64,000 nt of DNA from Streptomyces sp. NBC_01717 (GCF_036248255.1 NZ_CP109178.1:6722001-6786000); one strand, 5' to 3'. Numbered from the stretch's first letter, positions 7,444 to 16,280 are shown. Numbers and translations: made by a program. Notes: generated from the sequence alone by a model not told the origin.

Positions 7444-9240
7444 TCAGCGCTGGTAGATGGACTCGACCTCGTCCGCGAAGTCCTTCGCCACCACATTTCG
7501 CTTCAGCTTCAGCGACGGCGTGATGTGGCCCGCCTCCTCGGTGAACTGCGAGGCAAGGATGCGGAATTTACGCACGGACTCCGCCTTGGACACCGCCGCG
7601 TTGCCGTCGTCCACCGCCCGCTGCACCTCGGCCAGCAGCTCCGGGTCCTCGCGCAGCGACACCGCCGTCGAGCCGGCCGGCTTGCCGTGCTCCGCGGCCC
7701 AGTGGCCGAGGAACTCCTCGTCCAGGGTGATCAGCGCACCGACGAACGGCCGCCCGTCGCCGACCACCATGCACTCGGCGACCAGCGCGTGGCTGCGGAT
7801 CCGGTCCTCGATCACCGCGGGTGCGACGTTCTTGCCGCCCGCCGTGACGATGATCTCCTTCTTGCGGCCGGTGATCGCGAGATAGCCGTCCTCGTCGAGG
7901 GTGCCGATGTCGCCCGTGTGGAACCAGCCGTCGGCCAGCGCCTCGGCCGTCGCCGCCTCGTTGTTCCAGTAGCCCGCGAACAGGTGCTCGCCGTGCAGCA
8001 GCACCTCGCCGTCGTCGGCGATCCGGACGACCGATCCGGGCAGCGGCTGGCCGACCGTACCGATCTTCTGCCGGTCCCACGGGTTGAAGGCGGTGGCCGC
8101 ACACGTCTCGGTGAGGCCGTAGCCCTCCAGCACCGTGAAGCCGATGCCGCGGTAGAAGTGCCCGAGCCGCTCGCCCAGCGGCGCGCCGCCGGAGATCGCG
8201 TACTCGCCGCGGCCGCCGAGTACGGCCCGCAGCTTGCTGAAGACCAGCCGGTCGAACACCTTGTGCTTGAACTTCAGGCCGATGGACGGGCCTTCGGGGG
8301 TGCCCAGCGCGCGGCTGTACGCGATCGCCGTGTTCGCGGCCTTGTCGAAGATCTTGCCCTTGCCGTCGGCCTGCGCCTTGGCACGCGCCGAGTTGTAGAC
8401 CTTCTCGAAGACCCGCGGCACACCGAGGATCAGCGTCGGCCGGAACGAGGCCAGCTCATCGGTGAGGTTCTTGATGTCCGGGACGCAGCCGAGCTTGATG
8501 GGCGCCATCACCGACGCCACCTCGACCAGCCGTCCGAAGACATGGGCCGCGGGCAGGAAGAGCAGAACGGAGCACTCGCCGGTGCGGAAGAGCGGCCTGA
8601 GCCGCTCCACCACATTGCCGCACTCCGCGAAGAAGCTGCGGTGCGTGAGCACACAGCCCTTGGGACGGCCGGTGGTGCCCGAGGTGTAGACGATGGTCGC
8701 CGGGTCGTCGGCTCTGGCGCTCGCGCCGCGCAGGTCGAGGGTCTCCTCCGAGACCTGGGCGCCCGCCGCGGTCAGCTCGTCGACCGCGCCCTTGTCGATC
8801 TGCCAGACGTTGCGCAGGCCGGGCAGCCGGTCGCGCACGGAGGTGACGGACTCGGCGTGCGCGTCGCTCTCGACGAGGACCGCGACCGCGCCCGAGTCGC
8901 CGAGGATCCACTGGACCTGCTCGGCGGAACTGGTCTCGTACACCGGGACGGTGACCGCCCCGGCGCTCCAGATCGCGAAGTCGAGCAGGACCCATTCGAA
9001 ACGGGTACGGGACATGAGTGCGACCCGGTCGCCGGGCTCGATGCCCGCGGCGATCAGGCCTTTGGCGGCCGCTCTGACCTCGGCCAGGAACTGGGTGGCG
9101 GTCACATCGGTCCAGACGCCTGCCACTTTGCGGCTCATCACCGCGACGTCGGGATGCTGCGCGGCATTGCGGCGGATGAGATCCGTCAGGTTGCCGTCCG
9201 AGGGGACCTCGTACAGGGCCGGAAGGCTGAACTCGCGCAA
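7444..9240 (-). CDS. Long-chain acyl-CoA synthetase (AMP-forming, FadD15-like)
   Basis: A 598-residue ANL-superfamily enzyme that activates long-chain fatty acids to acyl-CoA through an acyl-adenylate. Visible motifs: the phosphate loop YTSGTTGRPKG at residues 185-195, the GYGLTETCA adenylate-binding segment, DGWFHTGDIG with the ribose-binding aspartate, the hinge region GRKKEIIVTAGGKN, and the C-terminal lysine region LKLKRN. Length and motif order are those of bacterial FadD15/AcsL proteins. The start is TTG at 9240, preceded by GAGGAG at 8 nt spacing. It probably feeds acyl chains into membrane lipid synthesis near PimB' and PlsC, but the physiological substrate range is inferred. Confidence 0.9.
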   Translation of the reverse strand: MREFSLPALYEVPSDGNLTDLIRRNAAQHPDVAVMSRKVAGVWTDVTATQFLAEVRAAAKGLIAAGIEPGDRVALMSRTRFEWVLLDFAIWSAGAVTVPVYETSSAEQVQWILGDSGAVAVLVESDAHAESVTSVRDRLPGLRNVWQIDKGAVDELTAAGAQVSEETLDLRGASARADDPATIVYTSGTTGRPKGCVLTHRSFFAECGNVVERLRPLFRTGECSVLLFLPAAHVFGRLVEVASVMAPIKLGCVPDIKNLTDELASFRPTLILGVPRVFEKVYNSARAKAQADGKGKIFDKAANTAIAYSRALGTPEGPSIGLKFKHKVFDRLVFSKLRAVLGGRGEYAISGGAPLGERLGHFYRGIGFTVLEGYGLTETCAATAFNPWDRQKIGTVGQPLPGSVVRIADDGEVLLHGEHLFAGYWNNEAATAEALADGWFHTGDIGTLDEDGYLAITGRKKEIIVTAGGKNVAPAVIEDRIRSHALVAECMVVGDGRPFVGALITLDEEFLGHWAAEHGKPAGSTAVSLREDPELLAEVQRAVDDGNAAVSKAESVRKFRILASQFTEEAGHITPSLKLKRNVVAKDFADEVESIYQR

Positions 9241-9519
9241 GACTGCTGCTCCTCATCGGGCTCCGGTGCCACGGCACTGTGTGACGCACCGGATGCGGTC
9301 CAAGATTGGCGGGTGCTCAGTGGGGTGAGCACGACTGGACTGCTCGGACGTTACCCATCAGTACTCGGTTCCGGATAGGGGGTTCCGGCCAGATGTTTTA
9401 TGCGTCACACATATTGGTGGTCCTTGCGCGCACAGTAGTGCACCCGGGTTACGACCAGGAAGTAACCGCAGGTCCGGCGGCTCTACCCATGCTGCGCACG
9501 TCGTCCTAGGGTGATCGTC
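9241..9519. other. Divergent intergenic region between fadD-like and phosphoesterase genes
   Basis: A 279-bp gap that must carry promoters for both flanking genes. It is the most A/T-rich stretch nearby, around 9395-9420 (ATGTTTTATGCG). I see no convincing operator palindrome or riboswitch. Confidence 0.5.
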
Positions 9520-10326
9520 ATGCGAGCCGGACCGAACAGCCGTGATGCCGCCACCGCACGCCGCACCCGCATCCATGTGGTCAGTGACGTGCATGGGAAC
9601 ACCGAAGCGCTGGCCCGTGCCGGGGATGGCGCGGACGCGCTCGTCTGTCTCGGCGACCTCGTGCTCTTCCTCGACTACGCCGACCACTCGCGCGGTATTT
9701 TCCCCGATCTCTTCGGTGTCGAGAACGCCGACCGGATCGTCGAACTGCGCACCGCCCGGCGCTTCGAGGAGGCTCGGGACTTCGGTCGCGGTCTCTGGGC
9801 GGGCCTGGACCGCAACGCCGCCATCGTCGGCGCGGTGCGCAAGCAGTACGCCGAGCTGTTCGATGCGTTCCCCACCCCCACGTACGCCACCTACGGCAAC
9901 GTCGACATCCCCGATCTCTGGCCCGAGTACGCCCGTCCCGGCACCACCGTCCTGGACGGTGAACGCGTCGAGATCGGAGGCCGGGTCTTCGGTTTCGTCG
10001 GCGGCGGACTGCAGACCCCGATGCGCACCCCGTACGAGATCAGCGACGAGGAGTACGCCGCCAAGGTCGAGGCGATCGGCGAGGTGGACGTGCTGTGCAC
10101 GCACATCCCGCCCGACGTCCCGGAACTGACGTACGACACCGTGGCGCGCCGCTTCGAGCGCGGCAGCCGGGCGCTGCTCGACGCGATCCGCCGGACCCGC
10201 CCCCGGTACGCAGTTTTCGGCCATGTCCACCAGCCGCTGGTCCGCCGGATGCGGATCGGCGCCACCGAATGCGTGAACGTCGGGCACTTCGCGTCGACCG
10301 GCCGGCCATGGGCCCTGGAGTGGTGA
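9520..10326 (+). CDS. Calcineurin-like metallophosphoesterase
   Basis: A 268-residue protein with the ordered metal-binding motifs of calcineurin-type phosphoesterases: DVHGN near the N-terminus, GDLVLF, YGNVD, THIPPD and FGHVHQP near the C-terminus. These bind two metal ions and hydrolyse phosphomono- or diesters; the substrate here is unknown. The ATG at 9520 is preferred to the GTG at 9511, since TAGGGTG lies at a proper distance only from 9520. It heads a forward run of genes (SRPBCC, ArsA-like, SCO2127-like, glkA) but is separated from the next start by about 130 bp, so it may be its own unit. Confidence 0.85.
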   Translation: MRAGPNSRDAATARRTRIHVVSDVHGNTEALARAGDGADALVCLGDLVLFLDYADHSRGIFPDLFGVENADRIVELRTARRFEEARDFGRGLWAGLDRNAAIVGAVRKQYAELFDAFPTPTYATYGNVDIPDLWPEYARPGTTVLDGERVEIGGRVFGFVGGGLQTPMRTPYEISDEEYAAKVEAIGEVDVLCTHIPPDVPELTYDTVARRFERGSRALLDAIRRTRPRYAVFGHVHQPLVRRMRIGATECVNVGHFASTGRPWALEW

Positions 10327-10458
10327 CCAGGACCGGCGACCGGGACCGGTGGGCCGTGCCGACCGGACCCTGGGACGATGCGCCCCGCGCACGCGATAGC
10401 CTTCTGGCGGCAGGCCTCTGCCGACCGACCGGTACCCCGCACTGGAGGAGCCACAGCG

Positions 10459-10908
10459 ATGGCTGAACACACCAGCTCGAGCATCACGATCGAGGCGGCA
10501 CCGGCCGACGTCATGGGCGTGATCGCCGACTTCGACCGCTACCCGGAATGGACCGGCGAGGTCAAGGAGGCCGAAATCCTCGCCAAGGACGACAACGGCC
10601 GCGCCGAGAAGGTCCGCCTCGTCCTCGACGCCGGTGCGATCAAGGACGACCACACCCTCGCGTACACCTGGACCGGCGACCACGAGGTCAGCTGGACCCT
10701 GGTCAAGTCCCAGATGCTGCGTGCCATCGACGGCTCCTACGCACTGGCCCCGATCGGTGACGGCAGCCGCACCGAGGTCACCTACCGGCTGACCGTCGAC
10801 GTCAAGATCCCGATGCTCGGCATGATCAAGCGCAAGGCCGAGAAGGTCATCATCGACCGCGCCCTGGCCGGTCTGAAGAAGCGCGTCGAGTCCGTCCCGC
10901 AGGGCTGA
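10459..10908 (+). CDS. SRPBCC (START-like) family protein
   Basis: A 149-residue single-domain protein of the SRPBCC/polyketide-cyclase fold, recognised by the start SSITIEAAPADVMGVIADFDRYPEWTG cut across residues 7-33, the following long beta meander and the C-terminal helix IDRALAGLKKRVE. Such proteins bind a hydrophobic ligand in a deep pocket. A GGAGGAG ribosome binding site lies 8 nt before the ATG. It is 4 bp upstream of the ArsA-like gene, almost certainly cotranscribed; the same pair occurs in M. tuberculosis (Rv2185c-Rv2184c), pointing to a joint function in lipid or envelope chemistry that has not been defined. Confidence 0.85.
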   Translation: MAEHTSSSITIEAAPADVMGVIADFDRYPEWTGEVKEAEILAKDDNGRAEKVRLVLDAGAIKDDHTLAYTWTGDHEVSWTLVKSQMLRAIDGSYALAPIGDGSRTEVTYRLTVDVKIPMLGMIKRKAEKVIIDRALAGLKKRVESVPQG

Positions 10909-10912
10909 CCCG

Positions 10913-12175
10913 GTGCGTACGGTCCTCGTCACCGGCCCCGGCGGCGCCGGCCGTACCACCGTCGCGGCGGCGACCGCACTGGCCGCCGCCCGCCGCGGCC
11001 ACCGCACGCTGCTGCTGTCCGCCGACGCCATACCCGGCTTCCCCGACGCCACGGAACCCACCGAGGTCACCGATGGACTCCGGTTCGCCCGCGTCGACTC
11101 CGGCGAGCACTTCCGCACCGAACTCCTGGCTCTCCAGGACCAGGCGTCCCCGGTACTCGACCTGCTCGGCGGCAACCGGCTCGACGCCGAGGAGCTGACC
11201 GAACTCCCCGGCAGCGGCCAACTCGCCCTGCTGCACACCTTGCGCCGCGCCGCCGAGGGCGACTGGTCGCACGACGGCCACGAGCTTCTCGTCGTCGACC
11301 TGCCGCCGCTGCGCGAGGCCCTCGCCGTGCTCGCCCTGCCCGAGCAGCTGCGCCGCTATCTGCGCCGCCTGCTGCCCCCGGAACGCCAGGCCGCCCGCGC
11401 CCTGCGCCCGATGCTCGCCCAGCTCGCCGGCGTTCCGATGCCCGCCCAGTGGCTGTACGAGACCGCCGCCCGCCGCGACGCCGAGCTGGCCGCCGTCCAG
11501 ACGCTGATCGAGGACCGGGGTACCACGGTCCGCCTCGTCGCCGAACCCGGACCCGCCGCCGAGGACGCCCTGCGCACCGCCCGCACCGGACTCGCCCTGC
11601 ACGGGCTGCGCGTCGACACCCTCACCGTCAACCGGGTGCTGCCCCGTCACTCGTCCGACCCGTGGTTCGCCGCGCTCGCCGCACAGCAGGAGAAGTGCGT
11701 CGACCACTGGTACGAGGAGTGGGCGCCGGCCACCTCCTTGTGCGAGGTGGCCCACCTCGGCCGGGACCCGCAGGGGCTCGACGACCTCACCCTTCTCGGC
11801 ACCGGGGCGAACCGGACCGCCACCGAGGCGGCGGGCGACGGGGGAGACGGCTTCGAGGGCGACCGTCTCGCCTTCGAACCGGCCGACCGGACCGGCGGGC
11901 GCGCCGACAACCCCTGGTGGATCGAGGGCCCGGGCGTCCCGGACGGCCCCGAGGGGGGCCTGGTCTGGTGCCTGCCGCTGCCCGGAGCCGTCAAGGAGGA
12001 ACTCCAGCTGGTGCGGCGCGGCGACGAATTGCTCCTGACCGTCGGCCCGTTCCGCCGGATCGTGGAGCTGGAGTCCGCGCTGCGCCGCTGCACCGTCTCC
12101 GGCGCGGCGCTCACCGACGGTGTGCTGCGCGTCCGGTTCACCCCGGACCCGGGCCTGTGGCCGCGGACCTCCTGA
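10913..12175 (+). CDS. ArsA-like ATPase family protein with degenerate Walker A
   Basis: A 420-residue relative of ArsA/GET3-type anion-pump ATPases. The N-terminus begins VTGPGGAGRTTVAAATA, the place of the P-loop, but the two lysines typical of ArsA (deviant Walker A GKGGVGKT) are Pro9 and Arg14. The switch-II-like segment VVDLPPLREAL (about 125-135) has lost the usual DTAPTGHT pattern. The C-terminal part is a beta-rich ArsA HSP20-like domain (VKEELQLVRRGDELLLTVG). It therefore may not hydrolyse ATP. GTG at 10913 is 4 bp after the SRPBCC stop and has no clear ribosome binding site, suggesting translational coupling. Role unknown; a partner for the SRPBCC protein is likely. Confidence 0.78.
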   Translation: MRTVLVTGPGGAGRTTVAAATALAAARRGHRTLLLSADAIPGFPDATEPTEVTDGLRFARVDSGEHFRTELLALQDQASPVLDLLGGNRLDAEELTELPGSGQLALLHTLRRAAEGDWSHDGHELLVVDLPPLREALAVLALPEQLRRYLRRLLPPERQAARALRPMLAQLAGVPMPAQWLYETAARRDAELAAVQTLIEDRGTTVRLVAEPGPAAEDALRTARTGLALHGLRVDTLTVNRVLPRHSSDPWFAALAAQQEKCVDHWYEEWAPATSLCEVAHLGRDPQGLDDLTLLGTGANRTATEAAGDGGDGFEGDRLAFEPADRTGGRADNPWWIEGPGVPDGPEGGLVWCLPLPGAVKEELQLVRRGDELLLTVGPFRRIVELESALRRCTVSGAALTDGVLRVRFTPDPGLWPRTS

Positions 12176-12209
12176 ACGGCGTACCACCGTTCGGGTAACG
12201 TCGGTAGTG

Positions 12210-12255
12210 CGTGTCCCGTATGCGCCACCGTACGTGTCCCGTACGCGTCACCGTC
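12210..12255. repeat. Two-copy 23-bp tandem repeat upstream of the SCO2127-like gene
   Basis: CGTGTCCCGTA begins at 12210 and again at 12233. The two 23-bp units (12210-12232 and 12233-12255) differ at three positions. They lie between the ArsA-like stop and the SCO2127-like start, in the likely promoter or leader of the SCO2127-glkA pair. Confidence 0.7.
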
Positions 12256-12280
12256 CGCAACCATGTCGCAGGAGTCCGCC

Positions 12281-12739
12281 ATGAGCGAAGCCACCGATCG
12301 TCCCGTCGACGACGACGCGTGGGCGAAGGCCTGCGCCGAGGATCTCGAAGCGGAGAAGGCCCGCCGCCGCGCCCAGCACGGCCCGCCGCCCGGCTCCGCC
12401 GCCGAAGAACTGCGCAAACTGGTCGATGCCGTGGCCGACAAGGTCGCCGCCCTCCAGTCCCCGCTGTTCGGCGTGGCGGCCCAGGGCGCCGTACAGCAGG
12501 TGATCAAGCAGGCGAAGTCCGTCGTCGAGCCGGTCATCGAACGCAACCCCGATGTCTTCGACCACATCGCCGCGGCCGGCAGCGAACTCCTCGCCGCCTA
12601 CCGCTCCGCCGTCGAGAGCCAGGAACGTCGCTGGACCCAGGGCGCCTCCGACTCCGGCGGCCCCTCGAAGAAGGCCGACGACCCCACCGACCCGCGCGAC
12701 GGCGGCACCGGCGGGGGCGAACACATCGACCTGGACTGA
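12281..12739 (+). CDS. SCO2127-like protein (DUF5304 type), upstream of glucokinase
   Basis: A 152-residue acidic, probably cytosolic protein with a predicted amphipathic helical middle (LRKLVDAVADKVAALQS...) and a disordered Gly/Asp-rich tail. It occupies the position of S. coelicolor SCO2127, which, as I recall the literature, influences glkA expression, glucose uptake and carbon catabolite repression. The ATG at 12281 is chosen because GCAGGAG lies 6 nt upstream; an in-frame ATG at 12263 lacks one. It is 75 bp upstream of glkA, so readthrough is likely. No enzymatic motif is visible. Confidence 0.75.
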   Translation: MSEATDRPVDDDAWAKACAEDLEAEKARRRAQHGPPPGSAAEELRKLVDAVADKVAALQSPLFGVAAQGAVQQVIKQAKSVVEPVIERNPDVFDHIAAAGSELLAAYRSAVESQERRWTQGASDSGGPSKKADDPTDPRDGGTGGGEHIDLD

Positions 12740-12814
12740 CCGGCACCGATAGGGCGGGGACCGGTGCTCGGGTACGGTTGCCCATAGCGGGGCTCGACCG
12801 AAACTGAGGGATTC

Positions 12815-13756
12815 ATGGGACTCACCATCGGCGTCGATATCGGCGGCACGAAGATCGCGGCTGGAGTGGTCGACGAAGAGGGCCGGATCCTCTCGATGTT
12901 CAAGGTGCCGACCCCGCCGACGGCTGAAGGCATCGTGGACGCGATCGCGGCGGCGGTAGCCGGCGCGAGCGAGGGACACGACGTCGAAGCAGTCGGCATC
13001 GGCGCTGCCGGATACGTCGACGACAAGCGCGCCACGGTGCTGTTCGCGCCGAACATCAACTGGCGGCACGAGCCGCTCAAGGACAAGGTCGAGCAGCGCG
13101 TCGGCCTCCCGGTCGTCGTCGAGAACGACGCCAACGCAGCGGCCTGGGGCGAGTACCGCTTCGGCGCCGGCCAGGGCCACGACGACGTCATCTGCATCAC
13201 GCTCGGCACCGGCCTGGGCGGCGGCATCATCATCGGCAACAAACTGCGCCGCGGACGCTTCGGCGTCGCCGCCGAATTCGGCCACATCCGGGTCGTCCCG
13301 GACGGGCTGCTCTGCGGCTGCGGCAGCCAGGGATGCTGGGAGCAGTACGCCTCCGGGCGTGCGCTCGTCCGGTACGCGAAGCAGCGCGCCAACGCCACCC
13401 CGGAGAACGCCACGATCCTGCTCAGCCTCGGCGACGGCACGGTGGACGGCATCGAGGGCAAGCACATCAGCCAGGCCGCACGCCAGGGCGACGCGGTGGC
13501 GATCGACTCGTTCCGCGAGCTGGCCCGCTGGGCCGGCGCCGGACTCGCCGACCTCGCCTCGCTCTTCGACCCGTCCGCGTTCATCGTCGGCGGAGGCGTC
13601 TCCGACGAGGGCGAGCTCGTGCTCGACCCGATCCGCAAGTCGTTCCGGCGCTGGCTGATCGGCGGCGAATGGCGCCCGCACGCCCAGGTGCTCGCGGCCC
13701 AACTGGGCGGCAAGGCCGGACTGGTGGGCGCGGCGGACCTGGCCCGGCAGGGCTGA
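12815..13756 (+). CDS. glkA: ROK-family glucokinase
   Basis: A 313-residue ATP-dependent glucose kinase making glucose 6-phosphate. It opens with the phosphate-binding DIGGTKIAAG, has the sugar-binding ENDANAAAWGE, the ATP site TLGTGLGGGII, the ROK zinc motif CGCGSQGCWEQYASG (three cysteines plus upstream GHI histidine) and a C-terminal GGGVSDEGE adenosine-binding loop. No N-terminal DNA-binding domain is present, so it is an enzyme and not a ROK repressor. In Streptomyces GlkA also has a regulatory part in carbon catabolite repression. The ATG has GAGGG a few bases upstream, and the gene ends before a hairpin terminator. Confidence 0.96.
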   Translation: MGLTIGVDIGGTKIAAGVVDEEGRILSMFKVPTPPTAEGIVDAIAAAVAGASEGHDVEAVGIGAAGYVDDKRATVLFAPNINWRHEPLKDKVEQRVGLPVVVENDANAAAWGEYRFGAGQGHDDVICITLGTGLGGGIIIGNKLRRGRFGVAAEFGHIRVVPDGLLCGCGSQGCWEQYASGRALVRYAKQRANATPENATILLSLGDGTVDGIEGKHISQAARQGDAVAIDSFRELARWAGAGLADLASLFDPSAFIVGGGVSDEGELVLDPIRKSFRRWLIGGEWRPHAQVLAAQLGGKAGLVGAADLARQG

Positions 13757-13779
13757 ACCACCCGGTCACGGACATCACC

Positions 13780-13818
13780 GGACGCCCGTCGCGCCCCCTG
13801 TGGGAGCGGCGGGCGTCC
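13780..13818 (+). terminator. Hairpin terminator after glkA
   Basis: Nine-bp arms GGACGCCCG (13780-13788) and CGGGCGTCC (13810-13818) with a 21-nt loop that can pair further inside. It lies 24 bp after the glkA stop and ends just before the -10-like TATCGT of the next gene. Confidence 0.7.
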
Positions 13819-13835
13819 GTCGTATCGTGAGCGGT

Positions 13836-14609
13836 ATGGTCCTGACGCCGCTGCCCGACTCCCGTACCGAGCCGGATGGTTCGGCCGTCATCAGAGTGCT
13901 CAGCTACAACATCCGGTCGATGCGGGACGACCGCGAGGCCCTGGCCCGCGTCATCCGCGCCTGCGCACCCGATCTGGTCTTCATCCAGGAAGCCCCGCGC
14001 TTCTTCCGCTGGCGCAAGCGCGCCGCCTGGCTGGCGGCCCACACCGACCTGGTGCTCCTCTCCGGCGGCGCCACCGCGGCCGGGCCCCTGCTGCTCTGTT
14101 CGCTGCGCGCCACCGTGGAACGAACGGAGGATCTGCTGCTGCCACGCACCCCTGGACTGCACCGCAGGGGGTTCGCCACGGCGGTGGTGCGGATCGCGGG
14201 CACCCGGATCGGTCTGCTGAGTTGCCATCTCAGCCTGCGGCACGACGAACGCCTGGCCCAGGCAGATCTGCTGCTCGACCGGCTGGATGCCATGCAGGTC
14301 GAGCACGCCATCGCGGCCGGCGATCTCAACGACGGCCCGGAGGGGAAGGCCTTCCGGCTGCTGGCCGGGCGGCTCCAGGACTGCCGGTCGGTCCGGCCGT
14401 GGGGCGCCGACCGGACCTTCCCGGCGCACGATCCGCGCCTGCGCATCGACGCGATCTTCGCGACCGCCGGGATCGAGGTCCTCGGCTGTGGAGTCCCGTC
14501 GGGGCTGCACGGCATCACCGAGCCGGACCTGCGGGCGGCCACGGACCATCTGCCGGTTCTGGCAGCACTCCGGGTGCCCGCCCTCGCCTCCCTCGCCGAA
14601 CCGGCTTGA
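13836..14609 (+). CDS. Endonuclease/exonuclease/phosphatase (EEP) family protein
   Basis: A 257-residue EEP-superfamily hydrolase with the classical motif order: LSYNIRS, IQEAPRF (metal-binding Glu), SCHLSLRHDE, AGDLNDGP (catalytic Asp and Asn), RIDAIFA and TDHLPVLA (catalytic His). Members cleave phosphodiesters in nucleic acids, phospholipids or inositol phosphates; substrate cannot be read here. No signal peptide is visible, so it is likely cytosolic. The ATG at 13836 has no ribosome binding site but lies 7 nt after TATCGT (13823-13828), suggesting leaderless translation. It faces the membrane-protein gene on the other strand across a shared hairpin. Confidence 0.85.
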   Translation: MVLTPLPDSRTEPDGSAVIRVLSYNIRSMRDDREALARVIRACAPDLVFIQEAPRFFRWRKRAAWLAAHTDLVLLSGGATAAGPLLLCSLRATVERTEDLLLPRTPGLHRRGFATAVVRIAGTRIGLLSCHLSLRHDERLAQADLLLDRLDAMQVEHAIAAGDLNDGPEGKAFRLLAGRLQDCRSVRPWGADRTFPAHDPRLRIDAIFATAGIEVLGCGVPSGLHGITEPDLRAATDHLPVLAALRVPALASLAEPA

Positions 14610-14641
14610 TCCCGGGGGCGGCTGGTCGCACTGCCCCGGGA
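14610..14641. terminator. Hairpin between convergent genes
   Basis: TCCCGGGG (14610-14617) pairs with CCCCGGGA (14634-14641) around a 16-nt loop, filling the short gap between the convergent stops at 14609 and 14648. Confidence 0.6.
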
Positions 14642-14647
14642 GCCGTG

Positions 14648-15313
14648 TCAGACGACCGCGCCGCGCCCCGGATCGTCGTCGTCCTCGTCGGTGTCCTGCA
14701 TCCGCGCGACCAGGGTGACGAAGCCGCCCAGGAAGCCGCCGACGCAGAGCGTGGTCAGCCACCACGTCATGTCCCACTGCAGCAGCACCGCGATCAGCAG
14801 CAGTACCGGCCCGCCGACGACCGCGAGCCAGGCGAACTTCGCCGGGACGTCGGCCTCCGGCAGCGGCGGCGGCTCCGGCGGGACGAAATGCCCCTCGTCG
14901 TGGTTGTCCGCGTCGTCCCCGTCGGCCGGCTCCGTCACCTCGTAGTCACGCGGACCGTTGACACCGGGCGCGAAGACGACCGAGCTGCCGAGCGGCTTCT
15001 CCGGCGGCTTCGGGGGCCCCTGCTTCCCGGCACCCTTGTCGGGGTCCAGGACGTTGCGCTGATCGTCCTCCAGCTGCGCGAGGTCATCGATCGACTTGAA
15101 CGGCTTGGCACCCGGCGGGTCCGGCGGCTCCTCGCCGTACCCTGCGACGATCGCTTCCCAGACGGCCGCCTCGTCGATCGGGTCGCCCTCGCCCCTGGGC
15201 CTTGCCGGGGCATCCTGCGCACCCGCGCCCCCGTCGGGCACGGCCGCTCCCTCGGTGGGGCGCGGTTCGCGCTCCTCCTCGCTGCCCGCGCGCTCCGCGT
15301 CGTGCTCAGCCAC
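14648..15313 (-). CDS. Conserved membrane protein with long acidic cytosolic region
   Basis: A 221-residue protein: about 130 residues rich in Glu, Asp, Pro and Gly, then two closely spaced membrane helices (FAWLAVVGGPVLLLIAVLL and TLCVGGFLGGFVTLVA) and a short acidic tail. No catalytic motif is visible and I do not recognise a function. GTG at 15313 has AGGGGAG 8 nt upstream and overlaps the hydrolase stop in GTGGCTGA, so the two genes are translationally coupled. That coupling is the only functional hint: it may work with the alpha/beta hydrolase at the membrane. Confidence 0.75.
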   Translation of the reverse strand: MAEHDAERAGSEEEREPRPTEGAAVPDGGAGAQDAPARPRGEGDPIDEAAVWEAIVAGYGEEPPDPPGAKPFKSIDDLAQLEDDQRNVLDPDKGAGKQGPPKPPEKPLGSSVVFAPGVNGPRDYEVTEPADGDDADNHDEGHFVPPEPPPLPEADVPAKFAWLAVVGGPVLLLIAVLLQWDMTWWLTTLCVGGFLGGFVTLVARMQDTDEDDDDPGRGAVV

Positions 15314-16085
15314 CGGATGTGCTCCCCTTCTTTCCGACGCTCGGAGCGAGGCGGCCGATGAACGAAATGCTCTCGTCGAAGATCCGCTCCGCATCGTGGT
15401 CCAACGTCGCCACGTGGTAGCTCTGTTCCAGCAGGATCTCCTCGACATCCGTGGACGACACCCGGCTGAGGATCCGCGCCGAGTCGGCCGGCGGCACCAC
15501 GTGGTCCTGCGGGCTGTGCAGCAGCAGGAGCGGCTGGGTGACCTGCGGCAGATCGGTGTCGACCAGCCGGAAGAAATTCCGCAGCGAATGCGCCGCGTGC
15601 AGTGGCACCCGGTCGTAGCCGATCTCCACGGAGCCGTCCCGCGCGATGTCGTTGGCCACGCCCTTCGTCGACGGCAGCAGATGACGGACGACCGGCAGTG
15701 CGTACGCCGCCAGGCCGTGCACCTTGTTCCCGGGGTTGACCAGAACCAGGCCGCTGATCGCGTCCCCGTGCTTCGCCGCCAGCCGCAGCGCCAGCGCGCC
15801 GCCCATCGACAGCCCGAAGACGAAGACCTGACTGCACCGCTCCGACAGGGCCCGCAGCTCCCTGTCCACCTCCGCGTACCAGTCCTGCCAGCCCGTGACC
15901 TGCATGTCCTGCCAGCGCGTGCCGTGCCCGGGCAGCAGCGGCAGCGAGACCGTGAGTCCGCGCTCCGCCAGATGGTCGGCCCAGGGACGCAGCGACTGCG
16001 GTGAACCGGTGAATCCGTGGCAGAGGAGGACGCCGACCTCTCCGCCCTCGTGGCGGAACGGCTCGGCTCCAGGAAGGACCGGCAC
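15306..16085 (-). CDS. Alpha/beta hydrolase (carboxylesterase / monoacylglycerol-lipase type)
   Basis: A 259-residue alpha/beta hydrolase of the Est30/EstA carboxylesterase group. It shows the oxyanion loop HGFTGSPQ, the nucleophile elbow GLSMGG (catalytic Ser), the acid in HSPQDHVVP and the catalytic His in QSYHVATLD. Likely substrates are short to medium acyl esters or monoacylglycerols. The GTG at 16085 is preferred over the upstream GTG at 16187 because AGGAGA lies 5 nt before it and the family homology begins there (PVLPGAEPF). It heads a two-gene operon with the acidic membrane protein and is divergent from the PlsC acyltransferase gene, fitting lipid metabolism. Confidence 0.88.
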   Translation of the reverse strand: MPVLPGAEPFRHEGGEVGVLLCHGFTGSPQSLRPWADHLAERGLTVSLPLLPGHGTRWQDMQVTGWQDWYAEVDRELRALSERCSQVFVFGLSMGGALALRLAAKHGDAISGLVLVNPGNKVHGLAAYALPVVRHLLPSTKGVANDIARDGSVEIGYDRVPLHAAHSLRNFFRLVDTDLPQVTQPLLLLHSPQDHVVPPADSARILSRVSSTDVEEILLEQSYHVATLDHDAERIFDESISFIGRLAPSVGKKGSTSGG

Positions 16086-16280
16086 GGGGGTCTCCTGTTC
16101 GTGAGGCTCGAAGGGGAGCGAAAGGGGGGAGTGCAAGAGGATTACTTCACCGTACGCGACCGGGCTGACACCGACCAGGGTCGTCACCGGTCACAGCCGT
16201 GCTTCGGCCCCGTGCCGGGCAGGAACGGCAGCGGCACCACGGGTTAAGGTCAGTGCGACAGCACACAGGAGGCACCCGAG

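Noticed and set aside
7393..9378. A 661-codon open frame on the plus strand opposite the acyl-CoA synthetase gene
   Set aside because: It is antisense to a gene with full family motifs; long spurious frames are expected at this G+C. The translation is Arg/Asp/Gly-rich without domains.
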